From Kribbella capetownensis (lineage in GTDB: Bacteria; Actinomycetota; Actinomycetes; Propionibacteriales; Kribbellaceae): a stretch of 64,000 bases of DNA. The notes under the pieces were generated by a model. The model saw nothing but the letters and a program-made list of their open reading frames with translations. It ran no database searches and had not been told where the DNA came from. The stretch lies in assembly GCF_004331485.1 (NCBI RefSeq), contig NZ_SJKD01000008.1:124001-188000 (forward strand), written 5' to 3'. Made by a program: the position numbers and the translations under genes. Of this stretch, positions 1 to 7,962 are shown in pieces (position 1 is the first letter of the stretch; every line of letters starts with the position of its first letter).

Positions 1-126
1 GGCTGCCTGGCCGGTCTGTTCACCGATCAGGCGATGGTGCGGCTGCGTCCGCTGCTGGGCGTCACTCCGCCCGAGGACTCCCAGGTCCCGGACGAAGAGA
101 CGACCCCGAACGACGACCAGCGCTGA
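1..126 (+). CDS. C-terminal end of an unidentified protein (partial)
   Basis: The first base of the window is already inside an open frame that runs to a TGA at 124-126 and encodes the last 41 residues of a protein. The segment GCLAGLFTDQAMVRLRPLLG looks like the end of a hydrophobic or membrane-associated domain, and it is followed by an acidic, Pro/Asp-rich tail. The gene converges on the S8 peptidase gene with only a 5-base gap. Too little is present to name a family. It could belong to the neighbouring protease module or simply flank it. Confidence 0.55.
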   Translation, partial: GCLAGLFTDQAMVRLRPLLGVTPPEDSQVPDEETTPNDDQR

Positions 127-131
127 ACCGA

Positions 132-1658
132 CTACTCCGGCAGCAGCACGGCGCCGACACCGGGCTGTGCTGCCTGCCGGGCCTCGGCGATCAGTGCGGC
201 CGCCGCGTCCCGTCCGTTCTCGCCGGTGCGTGACATCCGCGCCGCGATCAGCCCGGCGACGAGCGGCGTACTGAACGACGTACCGCTCCATTTCGCCATG
301 CCGTAGAACTCCTCCTGCCGCGGTGGGCGTCCGGGACCTACGTGCGGCGGCTCGCGATAGGTGTAGTTCCCGACCGGGAAGGCGTTGACGAGGTCCTGCC
401 CGGGCGCATAGACGTCGACCCAGCCGCCGTAATCGCTGAAGCCGGCCCTTCCATGCCAGTACGTGTTCAGCGCTCCGACGGACACGGTGTACGGCGCAGC
501 CGCCGGCCAGAACGCCTTCCGATCGGCATAGTTGCCCGCAGCAACCACGAGGACGACACCCTTGTGGTGACTGAGGCGTCGTTCGTTGAAGATCCCGAAG
601 GTGGGCAGGCCGGTCGCGTCGTGGCAGTACGTGCCCGCCGACATGCTGATGATGTCGGGGTCGTCCTTCTCGATGATCTCGTCCAGCTTCGCGACCAGGT
701 CGGACTCCACCACCGTGCCCTCCGGGCCGAAGCCCTTCCGGACGCAGACCTCCGCGAGCGGGGCGACGGACCTGATGACTCCCGCGATGAACGTTCCGTG
801 GCCGGCGTAGAACTCCAGAGTGTTGCCGACGATGCCGAGGTCCTTGTCCCCCTCCACACCTGTCAGCCAGTCGCTGCGGTCCGGCGCCGTCGCATCGAAG
901 CCCGTGTCGACGACGACGATCTTGACGCCCTCTCCGGCGCATCGATCCGATGTGTACCCGGGATAGGGGGCGCTTCCGGCGGGCATCGGCTCAGGCTCGG
1001 TCGCCGGGCACCCGGCACCGTTGCCCCGGCCACCGGTGATGGAGACGAGATGATTCGGTGTCCCCACCCCCGGACCAAGCCCGGTGACGAGCACCGTCTG
1101 CGGCACCGTGCCCGGCGGCCGCTCCCCTTCCGCGGATCCCGCCCCTTCCGCGGATCCCGCCCCTTCCGCGGATCCCGCATCGTCCGCGGGCCGCTCGCCC
1201 TGCTCCGGACCGGAGCCTTCCGCCGGCGTGTCCACGTCGCCGGATTGGTCTGCCGGGCGGTTGATCGTGACTTCGCCGCCTTCCCGGAGCAACTTGAGTG
1301 TCTCGAGCGTGCCGAGTTGCGGATTGAGCTCGGGATTCAACCGAATCAGCCGGATACCTGCGATCACCGGCTGCGACACCGGCTCCCGGTCACCGCGGGG
1401 CAGCAGGTGCAACTGATCCAGAATCCTGCGCACATGCTCGAAATGTTCTTCCCGCACCAGAATCGTGCCGGCCTCGTAGAAGAAGTCCATCCCGGAATCC
1501 GTACCGGCCCCCCGCCCTGGCGCCAATTTCCGCGGATGCTCGGATTCGCGGTCGAAACGGCTGAGAATCAAGGCACGCTGGGCGTCCTCCGGTGATTCAG
1601 GAACCACCGCTGCTTCCTCAGTGCGACCTTCCGGACCCGTTGCGTCGTCTTCTGACAT
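132..1658 (-). CDS. Cytosolic S8 (subtilisin-family) serine peptidase of a CHAT-linked module
   Basis: A 508-residue subtilisin-type peptidase. The catalytic triad is readable: Asp251 in VVVDTGFD, His287 in GHGTFIAG and Ser461 in SGTSFSTP. There is no signal peptide (the N terminus is acidic, MSEDDATG), so it should act in the cytoplasm, unlike the other proteases in this window. About 240 residues precede the peptidase domain. They include a predicted alpha/beta segment (residues 55-130) and a low-complexity Gly-Ser-Ala-Glu repeat (residues 161-178). A good ribosome site (GGGAGGGG) precedes the ATG. It is transcribed divergently from the TPR-CHAT protease gene, 41 bases away, which suggests co-regulation and possibly one protease acting on, or being activated by, the other. 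The family call is firm; the partner relationship is inference. Confidence 0.9.
   Translation of the reverse strand: MSEDDATGPEGRTEEAAVVPESPEDAQRALILSRFDRESEHPRKLAPGRGAGTDSGMDFFYEAGTILVREEHFEHVRRILDQLHLLPRGDREPVSQPVIAGIRLIRLNPELNPQLGTLETLKLLREGGEVTINRPADQSGDVDTPAEGSGPEQGERPADDAGSAEGAGSAEGAGSAEGERPPGTVPQTVLVTGLGPGVGTPNHLVSITGGRGNGAGCPATEPEPMPAGSAPYPGYTSDRCAGEGVKIVVVDTGFDATAPDRSDWLTGVEGDKDLGIVGNTLEFYAGHGTFIAGVIRSVAPLAEVCVRKGFGPEGTVVESDLVAKLDEIIEKDDPDIISMSAGTYCHDATGLPTFGIFNERRLSHHKGVVLVVAAGNYADRKAFWPAAAPYTVSVGALNTYWHGRAGFSDYGGWVDVYAPGQDLVNAFPVGNYTYREPPHVGPGRPPRQEEFYGMAKWSGTSFSTPLVAGLIAARMSRTGENGRDAAAALIAEARQAAQPGVGAVLLPE
1124..1177. repeat. Three perfect 18-bp tandem repeats inside the S8 peptidase gene
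   Basis: The 18-base unit CCCCTTCCGCGGATCCCG occurs three times without interruption (1124-1141, 1142-1159, 1160-1177), followed by a degenerate partial copy. In the protein it makes the repeated Gly-Ala-Gly-Ser-Ala-Glu linker. Because the unit is a multiple of three, copy-number change would lengthen or shorten the linker without breaking the frame. Confidence 0.9.
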
Positions 1659-1687
1659 GACCCCTCCCGATTACGCAGTGAGTTTCT

Positions 1688-1693
1688 TAGACT
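1688..1693 (+). promoter_or_regulatory. Candidate -10 element of a leaderless CHAT gene
   Basis: TAGACT fits the actinobacterial TANNNT -10 pattern and lies exactly six bases before the ATG at 1700. No Shine-Dalgarno sequence precedes that ATG. This spacing fits a leaderless transcript. I do not see a convincing -35. Confidence 0.4.
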
Positions 1694-1699
1694 CCTTGA

Positions 1700-4327
1700 A
1701 TGTCAGCCGGTGACCGTCACGACGATCCCGACCGACTCCTGCCGCTGGCGGTGTCTCGCCCCTCCGAAGCCCTCGCGGCGGCCGCCACGGTGCTGGCGGA
1801 TGCTCCGGACCCGAGGACCGCATCGATCGCTCGTCAGGCCCGGGCGATCGTCCTGCGCGACTCCGGCCATCAGACCGAAGCGGTCACCGAACTGCGTCGC
1901 GCGCTGCGCCTGGCCAAGAGCTCCACCGAGCCCGAACGCATCGCGGACGTCCAAGCAACCCTCGGCCTCACGCTCGGCCTCGGAGGCAAACACGTCGAGG
2001 CGCTCGCCCTGCTGGAACAGGCGATCGCGAACAGCAAGGGCGCCGCCGCGGGAAGGGCCTTGACCCGGCGCGGATACCTGCTCCGGGTCCTCGGACGGTA
2101 CGACGAAGCGCTCGCGGACCTCCGTCAGGCCGTCATGCTCCTGCATCGCGGCGGCGACCAGGTCTGGGAGGCTCGCGCACGCACCCACCGATTCCTGGTG
2201 TACGCCGCCCTGGGACAGGCAGCCCATGCCGACCGGGACCTGGTGGTGGCCGAGCAACTGTCGGCTGCCAACGGCCAAGAGCTCGAGTCGGCCATGCTCG
2301 TACACAACCGCGCCGACGTGGCGTTCCAGGCAGGTGACCTGCCCGCGGCGCTCGGCTTCCTCGACGAGGCCGCGGCTCGGTACACGGCGCTTCAGACGGA
2401 GTGGCCGAGTCTCGCGATCGACCGCTGCGCCGTACTGCTCGCGGCCGGCCTCGCAACCGAAGCGGTCACCACGACCGAGCAGGTGCTGCGCGATCACCTG
2501 CGTCGCGACCCCGGAGGGACCGGGACGGCCGAACTGCTGTTCGCCGTGGCACAGGCCGCGCAGGCCGCCGAACGACCGGCTCTCGCTGAGGAACGTGCTG
2601 TCCAAGCCGGTCGCCTGTTCCGCCAGCAAGGCCGGAAGGGCTGGCTTGCGCGGACGACGTACCTCACGCTCCAGGCGCGGTACGACGCCGGTCACCGTGG
2701 CGATCGACTCTGCGCCGAGGCTCAGCGGCTCGCCGATCAACTCGATGAGTTCAGTTCCCCGGATGCACTTTCGGCGCACCTTCTGGCCGGCCGCCTCGCT
2801 GCTGACGAGGGACGCCAGGCCGACGCCGACCGCCATCTCGCCCTCGCGGCACGCTTCCGTCATCGCGGTCCGACGTTCGGACATGCGGCCGGCTGGCTCG
2901 CCCACGCGCTGCGGGCCGAGGGCCGCGGCGACACGGCCGCAACTCTCATCGCCTGCCGGCACGGCCTCGAAGCGGCGGCCGATCACCAACGCTCGTTGGC
3001 CGCGCCCGAGTTGCGTGCCCACGCCGCGGCATACGGCGTCGAGCTCGCCGCCCTGGCCGAGCGTCACGCCGTACGGCGGAACGACGCACGGATGCTGTTG
3101 CGGTGGAGCGAGCAGTGGCGCGCCGGTGCGTTGGCGTTGCCGCCGGTCCGCCCTCCCGACGATCCCGAACTCGCGGCCGAGCTCGCCGCTCTGCGCAACG
3201 TGGCTCGACGCGTCGAGGCCGCTCAGCGGGCGGACGAGGACACCGAGCGGCTTCAGCTCGAACGGAGCCGGCTCGAGTCGTCCATCCGGGCCCGAACCAG
3301 GCGGCTCAGCAACCGTTCCGGCGCCTCGGTCGATCCGCGTCGCCGTGAGGACGCCGCTGACCTCGGCGCGTTGATCGAGAGCCTGGGAGAACATCGCCTG
3401 GTCGAGATCACCGCGCTCGACGGCGTGCTCCACGCGATCACGGTCATCGGCCGGCGAGTACGCATGTACCCGATCGGCCCGGTCGAGGTCGCCGTACGCG
3501 AACTCGATCTCGCACTGTTCATGCTGCGCCGGCTGGCGCACGGTCGCGCGCACTCCGGAGCTCTCGAACGCATGGACGCGGTCGGTCTCCGACTGCAAAA
3601 GGTCCTGCTGGGACCGTCGGCTGCCGAGCTCGGCGACGGGCCTGTCCTGATCGTGCCGCCGGCGGCTCTGCACGCGGTGCCCTGGGCGATGTTGCCGGCG
3701 TTGAGATCGGCCCCGGTCGTGGTCGCGCCGTCGGCGTCGATGTGGTTGCGGGCCGGCCGTCTGCACACGCCGCGGGAACGCCGCGTCACCCTCGTCGCAG
3801 GACCTGGACTCCGCGGCGGTGACAACGAACTGCGGCAGATCAGGGGCAACTATCCGAGTGCGGACGTCCTCGCCAACGGGCACGCCACTGCCGACAAGAC
3901 CTTGGCCGCGTTGGACGGCGCCTGGACCGCCCACATCGCGGCCCACGGGCGCTTGCGCCGCGACAACCCGTTGTTCTCCGCGTTCGCTCTCGACGACGGG
4001 CCGCTGACTCTCTACGACCTCGGCCGGCTCCGCCGCGCGCCACTGCGGTTGGTCTTGTCCAGTTGCGAGTCCGGCGTCGCCGCTCCGATCGGCGCGGACG
4101 AGCTCCTCGGAGCGGTGTCCGCACTGGTCCCACTCGGTACGGCGAGCCTGCTGGCCAGCGTCGTACCGGTCAACGACACCGCGACCGCCGGGTTGATGGT
4201 TGACTTCCACCAGCACCTGCGCGCGGGCGATTCCTTCGGCGTCGCCCTCCAGAAAGCCCGCGCCGGCGTCGGCGACGACCCGATCGCGGTCGCGACTGCG
4301 TTGTCCTTCGTGGCTCTCGGCCGCTGA
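1700..4327 (+). CDS. TPR-repeat CHAT-domain protease
   Basis: An 875-residue soluble protein. The first ~430 residues are helical, Ala/Leu-rich repeats of TPR type. A charged, probably coiled region follows at about 480-560, and a C-terminal CHAT (caspase-like) domain at about 600-875. The peptidase dyad is intact: His749 in HIAAHGRL and Cys789 in LSSCESG, followed by the usual GADELLGAV and a Leu/Val-rich strand. CHAT proteases are cysteine peptidases of the caspase/separase fold, and many sit in bacterial immunity or cell-death systems, with the TPRs sensing a partner. Its 3' end stops five bases before the 3' end of the convergent small-protein gene, and it is divergent from the S8 gene. 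Its substrate and trigger cannot be read from sequence. Confidence 0.9.
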   Translation: MSAGDRHDDPDRLLPLAVSRPSEALAAAATVLADAPDPRTASIARQARAIVLRDSGHQTEAVTELRRALRLAKSSTEPERIADVQATLGLTLGLGGKHVEALALLEQAIANSKGAAAGRALTRRGYLLRVLGRYDEALADLRQAVMLLHRGGDQVWEARARTHRFLVYAALGQAAHADRDLVVAEQLSAANGQELESAMLVHNRADVAFQAGDLPAALGFLDEAAARYTALQTEWPSLAIDRCAVLLAAGLATEAVTTTEQVLRDHLRRDPGGTGTAELLFAVAQAAQAAERPALAEERAVQAGRLFRQQGRKGWLARTTYLTLQARYDAGHRGDRLCAEAQRLADQLDEFSSPDALSAHLLAGRLAADEGRQADADRHLALAARFRHRGPTFGHAAGWLAHALRAEGRGDTAATLIACRHGLEAAADHQRSLAAPELRAHAAAYGVELAALAERHAVRRNDARMLLRWSEQWRAGALALPPVRPPDDPELAAELAALRNVARRVEAAQRADEDTERLQLERSRLESSIRARTRRLSNRSGASVDPRRREDAADLGALIESLGEHRLVEITALDGVLHAITVIGRRVRMYPIGPVEVAVRELDLALFMLRRLAHGRAHSGALERMDAVGLRLQKVLLGPSAAELGDGPVLIVPPAALHAVPWAMLPALRSAPVVVAPSASMWLRAGRLHTPRERRVTLVAGPGLRGGDNELRQIRGNYPSADVLANGHATADKTLAALDGAWTAHIAAHGRLRRDNPLFSAFALDDGPLTLYDLGRLRRAPLRLVLSSCESGVAAPIGADELLGAVSALVPLGTASLLASVVPVNDTATAGLMVDFHQHLRAGDSFGVALQKARAGVGDDPIAVATALSFVALGR

Positions 4328-4332
4328 CGGGG

Positions 4333-4800
4333 TCACAGGTTGACCCAGGAGGTGATCACCGGGCTGCCGTCGACCGACCGGCACCGGATCCGCACCGGTC
4401 CGCCCCGCCTCCGATCGACCAGGAAACGTCCGAGGTCATCCAATGGCAGGGCCTCGCGGCGGCCATCGCCGTACTCGAGCTCGCAGTCCTCCGGCGAGGC
4501 ACCGATGACTTGCCCGATGACAGCCAGCTCACCGTCATCCGGCACGATCTCCAACTCGACCCGGACACCACCGCCTTCGAACGACAGCAGGCGGTCCGCG
4601 GCCTCTGTACGCCGTACCGCGTCGTACTCCTGGGTCACCCCGGCAGAGTCTGCGATCAGCTCGGCCAACTGCCCGTCGAGGTCGTGCAGGCCGATCGCTT
4701 CGTACGCGGCGGCGGTGATGTCGCCGGGCATCGGGTCCGCCTCTGCTGCGACTCGCTTCAACCACGCCAGCAGTGCGTCGTCATCGTGGTCGGCGTTCAT
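4333..4800 (-). CDS. Small conserved partner of the sigma/CHAT module (function unknown)
   Basis: About 155 residues, acidic and soluble, without membrane segments. The N-terminal part (LKRVAAEADPMPGDITAAA then DLDGQLAELIADSA) and the middle (LLSFEGGGVRVELEI, AVIGQVIG) match a family I associate with genes beside actinobacterial ECF-type sigma factors and CHAT proteins. The C-terminal half looks like a small beta domain. The gene is translationally coupled to the sigma gene: the ATG at 4800 follows the sigma stop at once. An in-frame GTG at 4812 inside the sigma gene would add four residues and is an alternative start. Being co-transcribed with a sigma factor, it could be an anti-sigma or adaptor protein, but there is no membrane anchor or zinc motif, so this is inference. 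Confidence 0.75.
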   Translation of the reverse strand: MNADHDDDALLAWLKRVAAEADPMPGDITAAAYEAIGLHDLDGQLAELIADSAGVTQEYDAVRRTEAADRLLSFEGGGVRVELEIVPDDGELAVIGQVIGASPEDCELEYGDGRREALPLDDLGRFLVDRRRGGPVRIRCRSVDGSPVITSWVNL

Positions 4801-4801
4801 C

Positions 4802-5395
4802 TCACTGATCACCGCCAGGTTCCGCGGCCGTGGACTCGAACGGGTACGGGTCGGCGGCCATGATCTCGCGGAGCGCCGCGAGACAACGCTTGCGGGTCGG
4901 GCCGATACTCCCGACGGGCATGTCCAGCGCCGACGCCACCTCGGTGTAGGCCGGCGGCGGATCGGTCATCAGCACCCGCAGCAATGTCTGGCAGCGCGGC
5001 TTCATCGAGCGGAACGCCCGCCACAACGCGGCATCCTGCTCTCTTCGCAGCAGCGCGTCGTCGAACGGATCGGCGTGGTCCGGCAGATCGTCGAAGATCT
5101 CCAGCACCACCACCTTGGACCGGCGCCGCAACGCCGCCAGGCATTCGTGGCGCATGGTGGTGGCCAGCCAGCTTCCGATCCTGTCCGGCTGCCGAACGGT
5201 GTCGACACGCTCCATCAGCCGGAGCCAGGTGGTCTGGATGGCGTCCGCGGCGTCCTCCTGGCTCAGCCGCATTCCGCGGGCGATATGCCACAGGAGATTG
5301 GTGTAGCGGTCCGTCAGCGTGCGCCAGGCGACCGGGTCGGCGGAACGCACCAAAGCGACGAGCGCCTGATTGTCGGCATGCCGTTGCTGGTCCAT
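4802..5395 (-). CDS. ECF-like sigma-70 family RNA polymerase sigma factor
   Basis: 197 residues with the two-domain layout of an ECF sigma factor. Sigma-2 lies at about 15-80 (LTDRYTNLLWHIARGM ... AADAIQTTWLRLMERV, then SWLATTMRHECLAALRRR). Sigma-4 lies at about 120-180 (QTLLRVLMTDPPPAYTEVA ... MPVGSIGPTRKRCLAALREI). The PVGSIGPTR motif typifies a large actinobacterial group. I place the start at the ATG at 5395, preceded by a strong purine-rich AGGGGGG; an upstream in-frame ATG at 5503 would add 36 unconvincing Arg/Pro-rich residues. It heads an operon with the small partner gene and probably controls the CHAT/S8 genes and itself. Confidence 0.92.
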   Translation of the reverse strand: MDQQRHADNQALVALVRSADPVAWRTLTDRYTNLLWHIARGMRLSQEDAADAIQTTWLRLMERVDTVRQPDRIGSWLATTMRHECLAALRRRSKVVVLEIFDDLPDHADPFDDALLRREQDAALWRAFRSMKPRCQTLLRVLMTDPPPAYTEVASALDMPVGSIGPTRKRCLAALREIMAADPYPFESTAAEPGGDQ

Positions 5396-5406
5396 CGCCC
5401 GCCCCC

Positions 5407-5424
5407 CTCGGCATTCTCGCCGAG
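5407..5424 (-). promoter_or_regulatory. Hairpin in the sigma-factor mRNA leader
   Basis: CTCGGC and GCCGAG form a perfect six-base stem around a six-base loop immediately upstream of the ribosome site of the sigma gene. It could influence translation. The function is inferred from position only. Confidence 0.35.
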
Positions 5425-5559
5425 GTGGGCGACGCAGTCCACAGCCTGCACGCCTTTCGCGGTTCCTGCCTCGCGCCGGGAGTAAAGGGATTGCGACAGC
5501 CATCTCCGGCCTCCTTCCGATCGACGTGATGCCGACAAGAGCCCGGGGCCCGGATTCTG

Positions 5560-5572
5560 ATACCGAAGGTAT
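5560..5572. promoter_or_regulatory. Small palindrome between the sigma gene and the GAF regulator
   Basis: ATACC-GAA-GGTAT is a perfect 5+3+5 inverted repeat in the ~300-base gap 5396-5700, which otherwise contains only the sigma leader and promoter sequence. It may be an operator for the GAF regulator gene. No further feature was recognised in the gap. Confidence 0.3.
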
Positions 5573-5700
5573 TTACCTCCGGTGGACCCGCCTCGACGTC
5601 TACGTCCACCAGGAAACCAATGGCCTCAGTCTCTCGCTGCAGTCCGCCGCCCCTGATGGGTGTGCTGGACTTTCGAGGGTGCGCGCAGTTCCCTTGGAGG

Positions 5701-6948
5701 GTGGATCGGGTCGATCGGGGGTTGCATCGGCGGCACGAGGAGTTCCTCGAGGGTGGGGAGCGGAACGTGCGGGGGCTGGTCGCGGCCTCCTGGGGGCGAT
5801 CCATCGCGGCAGGACTGGATTCCGGTACGGCGGCGCCGTTCGCGTTCCGTGCGGACGAGTTGTCGGCGTACCGGGCCGAGCATCCACTCGCCGCGGTCTT
5901 CCCGATGCTGTACGACGTACTCGGCCGGGCCGCTGAGGACAGTGACAGCGTGATGGCGATCGGTGACAGTGACGGACGGCTGCTGTGGGTGTGCGGACGT
6001 CGCGATGTACTGCGCGCCGCGGACGGCATCCATTTCAGCGAAGGCGCGTGGTGGGCCGAACGCCAGGTCGGCACGAATGCCCTCGGTACGTCGTTGGAGG
6101 TCGCTGGACCGGTCCAGATCCGATCGGCAGAACACTTCACGCTGCTCGTGCAACCGTGGTCGTGCGCGGCCGCGCCCATCTACGACCCGGAGACGCAGCG
6201 AGTGCTCGGCGTCGTGGACGTGACCGGCGGCGCCGATGCCAGCTCACCCCAGTCGCTGGCTCTGGTACGCGCCGCCGCCCGCATGGCCGAGGCCGAGCTC
6301 GGCCGACTCACGATCCTTCGCAGGATCACCGGCGACTCGGGCCATCGAGTGCACATCTCTGCCCTGGGACGACCGGACGCCGAGGTACGCGTCGACGACC
6401 GCGATCTCCGGCTCAGCCGGCGGCACAGCGACATCCTTGTCCTGCTGGCCGAGCACCCCGAAGGACTCAGCGCGGAGGAGTTGTCGGACGCGCTCTACGG
6501 CGAAGCCGATCACCGGTCGTCGTTGCGAGGTGAGGTGACCCGACTCCGCGCACTCCTCGGCGCCGACATCGTCGAGTCGCGTCCGTACCGGCTGCGCCGC
6601 GACATCGCCGCGGACTGGCTCGAGACCGCCAACGACCTCGATTCGCATCTGCTGTCGTCGGCCCTGCGCCGGTACGTCGGCCCGTTGCTTCCGCAGTCCG
6701 ACGCACCCGGAGTCGTTGCCGCCCGCAACCGTCTGGAGAACCGGATCCGGGCCGCCGTACTGCAGACACAGGACGTCGACCTCGTTGTGGCGTGGACTCG
6801 TTCGTACGCCGGGGTCAACGACCTGGCCGCGTGGGAACACCAACTGACGTTGCTGTCGCCGACCTCCCCGCTGTGGCCGGCCGCCCAGTCCGAGGTACGA
6901 CGTCTCCGCAAGGACTACGGCCTGAACGCGGCGGGGACCGAGGGCTGA
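5701..6948 (+). CDS. GAF-domain, AcoR/DhaR-like transcriptional regulator
   Basis: About 415 residues. The N-terminal half matches the sensor part of acetoin/dihydroxyacetone regulators. It begins with a helical segment with WGRSIAAGLD, then a GAF-like domain (RDVLRAADGIHFSEGAWWAE, QVGTNALGTSLE, GPVQIRSAEHF, PIYDPETQRVLGVVDVTGG). The C terminus has a winged-helix DNA-binding region (LRLSRRHSDILVLLAEHPEG ... LSAEELSDALYG ... RGEVTRLRALLGADIVESRP). There is no sigma-54 ATPase domain, as is usual in actinobacterial relatives. The start is uncertain: GTG 5701 follows GGAGG too closely; ATG 5656 and 5620 and TTG 5722 are alternatives. It converges on the dhaK operon with an 18-base gap, so it is a reasonable candidate regulator of that operon. 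Confidence 0.8.
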   Translation: MDRVDRGLHRRHEEFLEGGERNVRGLVAASWGRSIAAGLDSGTAAPFAFRADELSAYRAEHPLAAVFPMLYDVLGRAAEDSDSVMAIGDSDGRLLWVCGRRDVLRAADGIHFSEGAWWAERQVGTNALGTSLEVAGPVQIRSAEHFTLLVQPWSCAAAPIYDPETQRVLGVVDVTGGADASSPQSLALVRAAARMAEAELGRLTILRRITGDSGHRVHISALGRPDAEVRVDDRDLRLSRRHSDILVLLAEHPEGLSAEELSDALYGEADHRSSLRGEVTRLRALLGADIVESRPYRLRRDIAADWLETANDLDSHLLSSALRRYVGPLLPQSDAPGVVAARNRLENRIRAAVLQTQDVDLVVAWTRSYAGVNDLAAWEHQLTLLSPTSPLWPAAQSEVRRLRKDYGLNAAGTEG

Positions 6949-6966
6949 CCCCGATCCCCTTGAACG

Positions 6967-7962
6967 TCAGAAGACCCGGATCGCGATCTCGGCCGGCGCC
7001 GACAGCAGACCGTCGATCTCGTCGTCCAGCTTGACCAAGGTGACCGACGCGCCGGCCATGTCGAGCGACGTGCAGTACTCCCCGACGTAGTTGCGCCGTA
7101 CGTTGATGCCCTGGTCGGTGAGCACCTGGTGGGCGCGACCGTAGAGCAGGTACAGCTCGCTGATCGGCGTTCCGCCCAGCCCGTTGATCATCAGCGCGAC
7201 GTTGTCGCCGGACTCGTACGGCAGATCGGACCGGACCGCCTCGAGCATTTGATCGATGATCTCGTTGGCCGACGCGAGTGTCTCGCGACTCCGCCCCGGC
7301 TCGCCGTGGATACCGACGCCCATCTCCATCTCGTCATCGCCGAGCTCGAAGAGCGGGGAGCCCTTCGCCGGCGGCGTACAGGCCGTGAGCGCCATCCCCA
7401 TCGTCCGCGTGACCGAGTTGACATTCTCGCCGATCCGGACCAGCTCGTCCAGGTCCGCGCCCTGTTCGGACGCCGCACCCACCGCCTTCATTACGAAGAA
7501 GTTGCCGGCCACCCCACGCCGGCCGACCGTGTAGGTCGAGTCCTTCACCGAGACGTCGTCGTCGATGATCAACGTGCGGACATTCATACCATCGGCCGCA
7601 CTCATCTCCTGCGACATGTCGAACGCCATCCGGTCGCCGGTGTAGTTGTTCACCAGCAGCAGCACGCCCTTCTGCGACGCGAGCAGCTTGGTGGTCTCGT
7701 ACACGTACTCCATCGGCGGCGCCGCGAACACGTCCCCCGGACAGGCGGCGTCGAGCATGCCCTTGCCGACCGTCATCACGTGGGCGGGCTCGTGCCCGGA
7801 CCCCGAGCCCTGGACGATCGAGACCTTGTCGTCGCGCGGCGCGTCGGTCCGCATGATCAGGTTGTACTCCGGGACGTACTTCAAGGTCTCGGGGTTGGCC
7901 AGCGCGATCCCCTGCAGCATCTCCGGCACGTAGTTCTTGGGATCGTTCACGAACTTCTTCAT
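6967..7962 (-). CDS. dhaK: Dihydroxyacetone kinase, substrate-binding subunit DhaK
   Basis: 331 residues, full length for DhaK. It shows the family's GSGSGHEP motif (His57), Asp110 in NNYTGD and His219 in GIHGEPG, the histidine that binds the ketose covalently as a hemiaminal. DhaK works with DhaL to phosphorylate dihydroxyacetone or a related small ketose such as erythrulose. It is the last gene of a minus-strand operon (aldolase, HAD phosphatase, DhaL, DhaK) and overlaps dhaL by four bases. No DhaM phosphotransferase subunit is present in the window, so the phosphate donor could be ATP or a DhaM encoded elsewhere. The family is certain; the physiological substrate is open. Confidence 0.94.
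   Translation of the reverse strand: MKKFVNDPKNYVPEMLQGIALANPETLKYVPEYNLIMRTDAPRDDKVSIVQGSGSGHEPAHVMTVGKGMLDAACPGDVFAAPPMEYVYETTKLLASQKGVLLLVNNYTGDRMAFDMSQEMSAADGMNVRTLIIDDDVSVKDSTYTVGRRGVAGNFFVMKAVGAASEQGADLDELVRIGENVNSVTRTMGMALTACTPPAKGSPLFELGDDEMEMGVGIHGEPGRSRETLASANEIIDQMLEAVRSDLPYESGDNVALMINGLGGTPISELYLLYGRAHQVLTDQGINVRRNYVGEYCTSLDMAGASVTLVKLDDEIDGLLSAPAEIAIRVF

Noticed and set aside
1124..1177. Short tandem repeats considered as a CRISPR or mobile-element trace.
   Set aside because: The repeats are contiguous without spacers and encode a protein linker.
1703..4384. An 893-codon open frame antisense to the CHAT gene, and similar long antisense frames such as 9436-11565 and 48374-50998.
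   Set aside because: They mirror the high G/C third positions of the real genes, have Arg/Gly/Asp-rich composition without domains, and lack ribosome sites.
5396..5503. A longer N terminus for the sigma factor starting at 5503.
   Set aside because: The added residues are Arg/Pro-rich and unlike the family; the ATG at 5395 has a strong ribosome site and gives the normal length.
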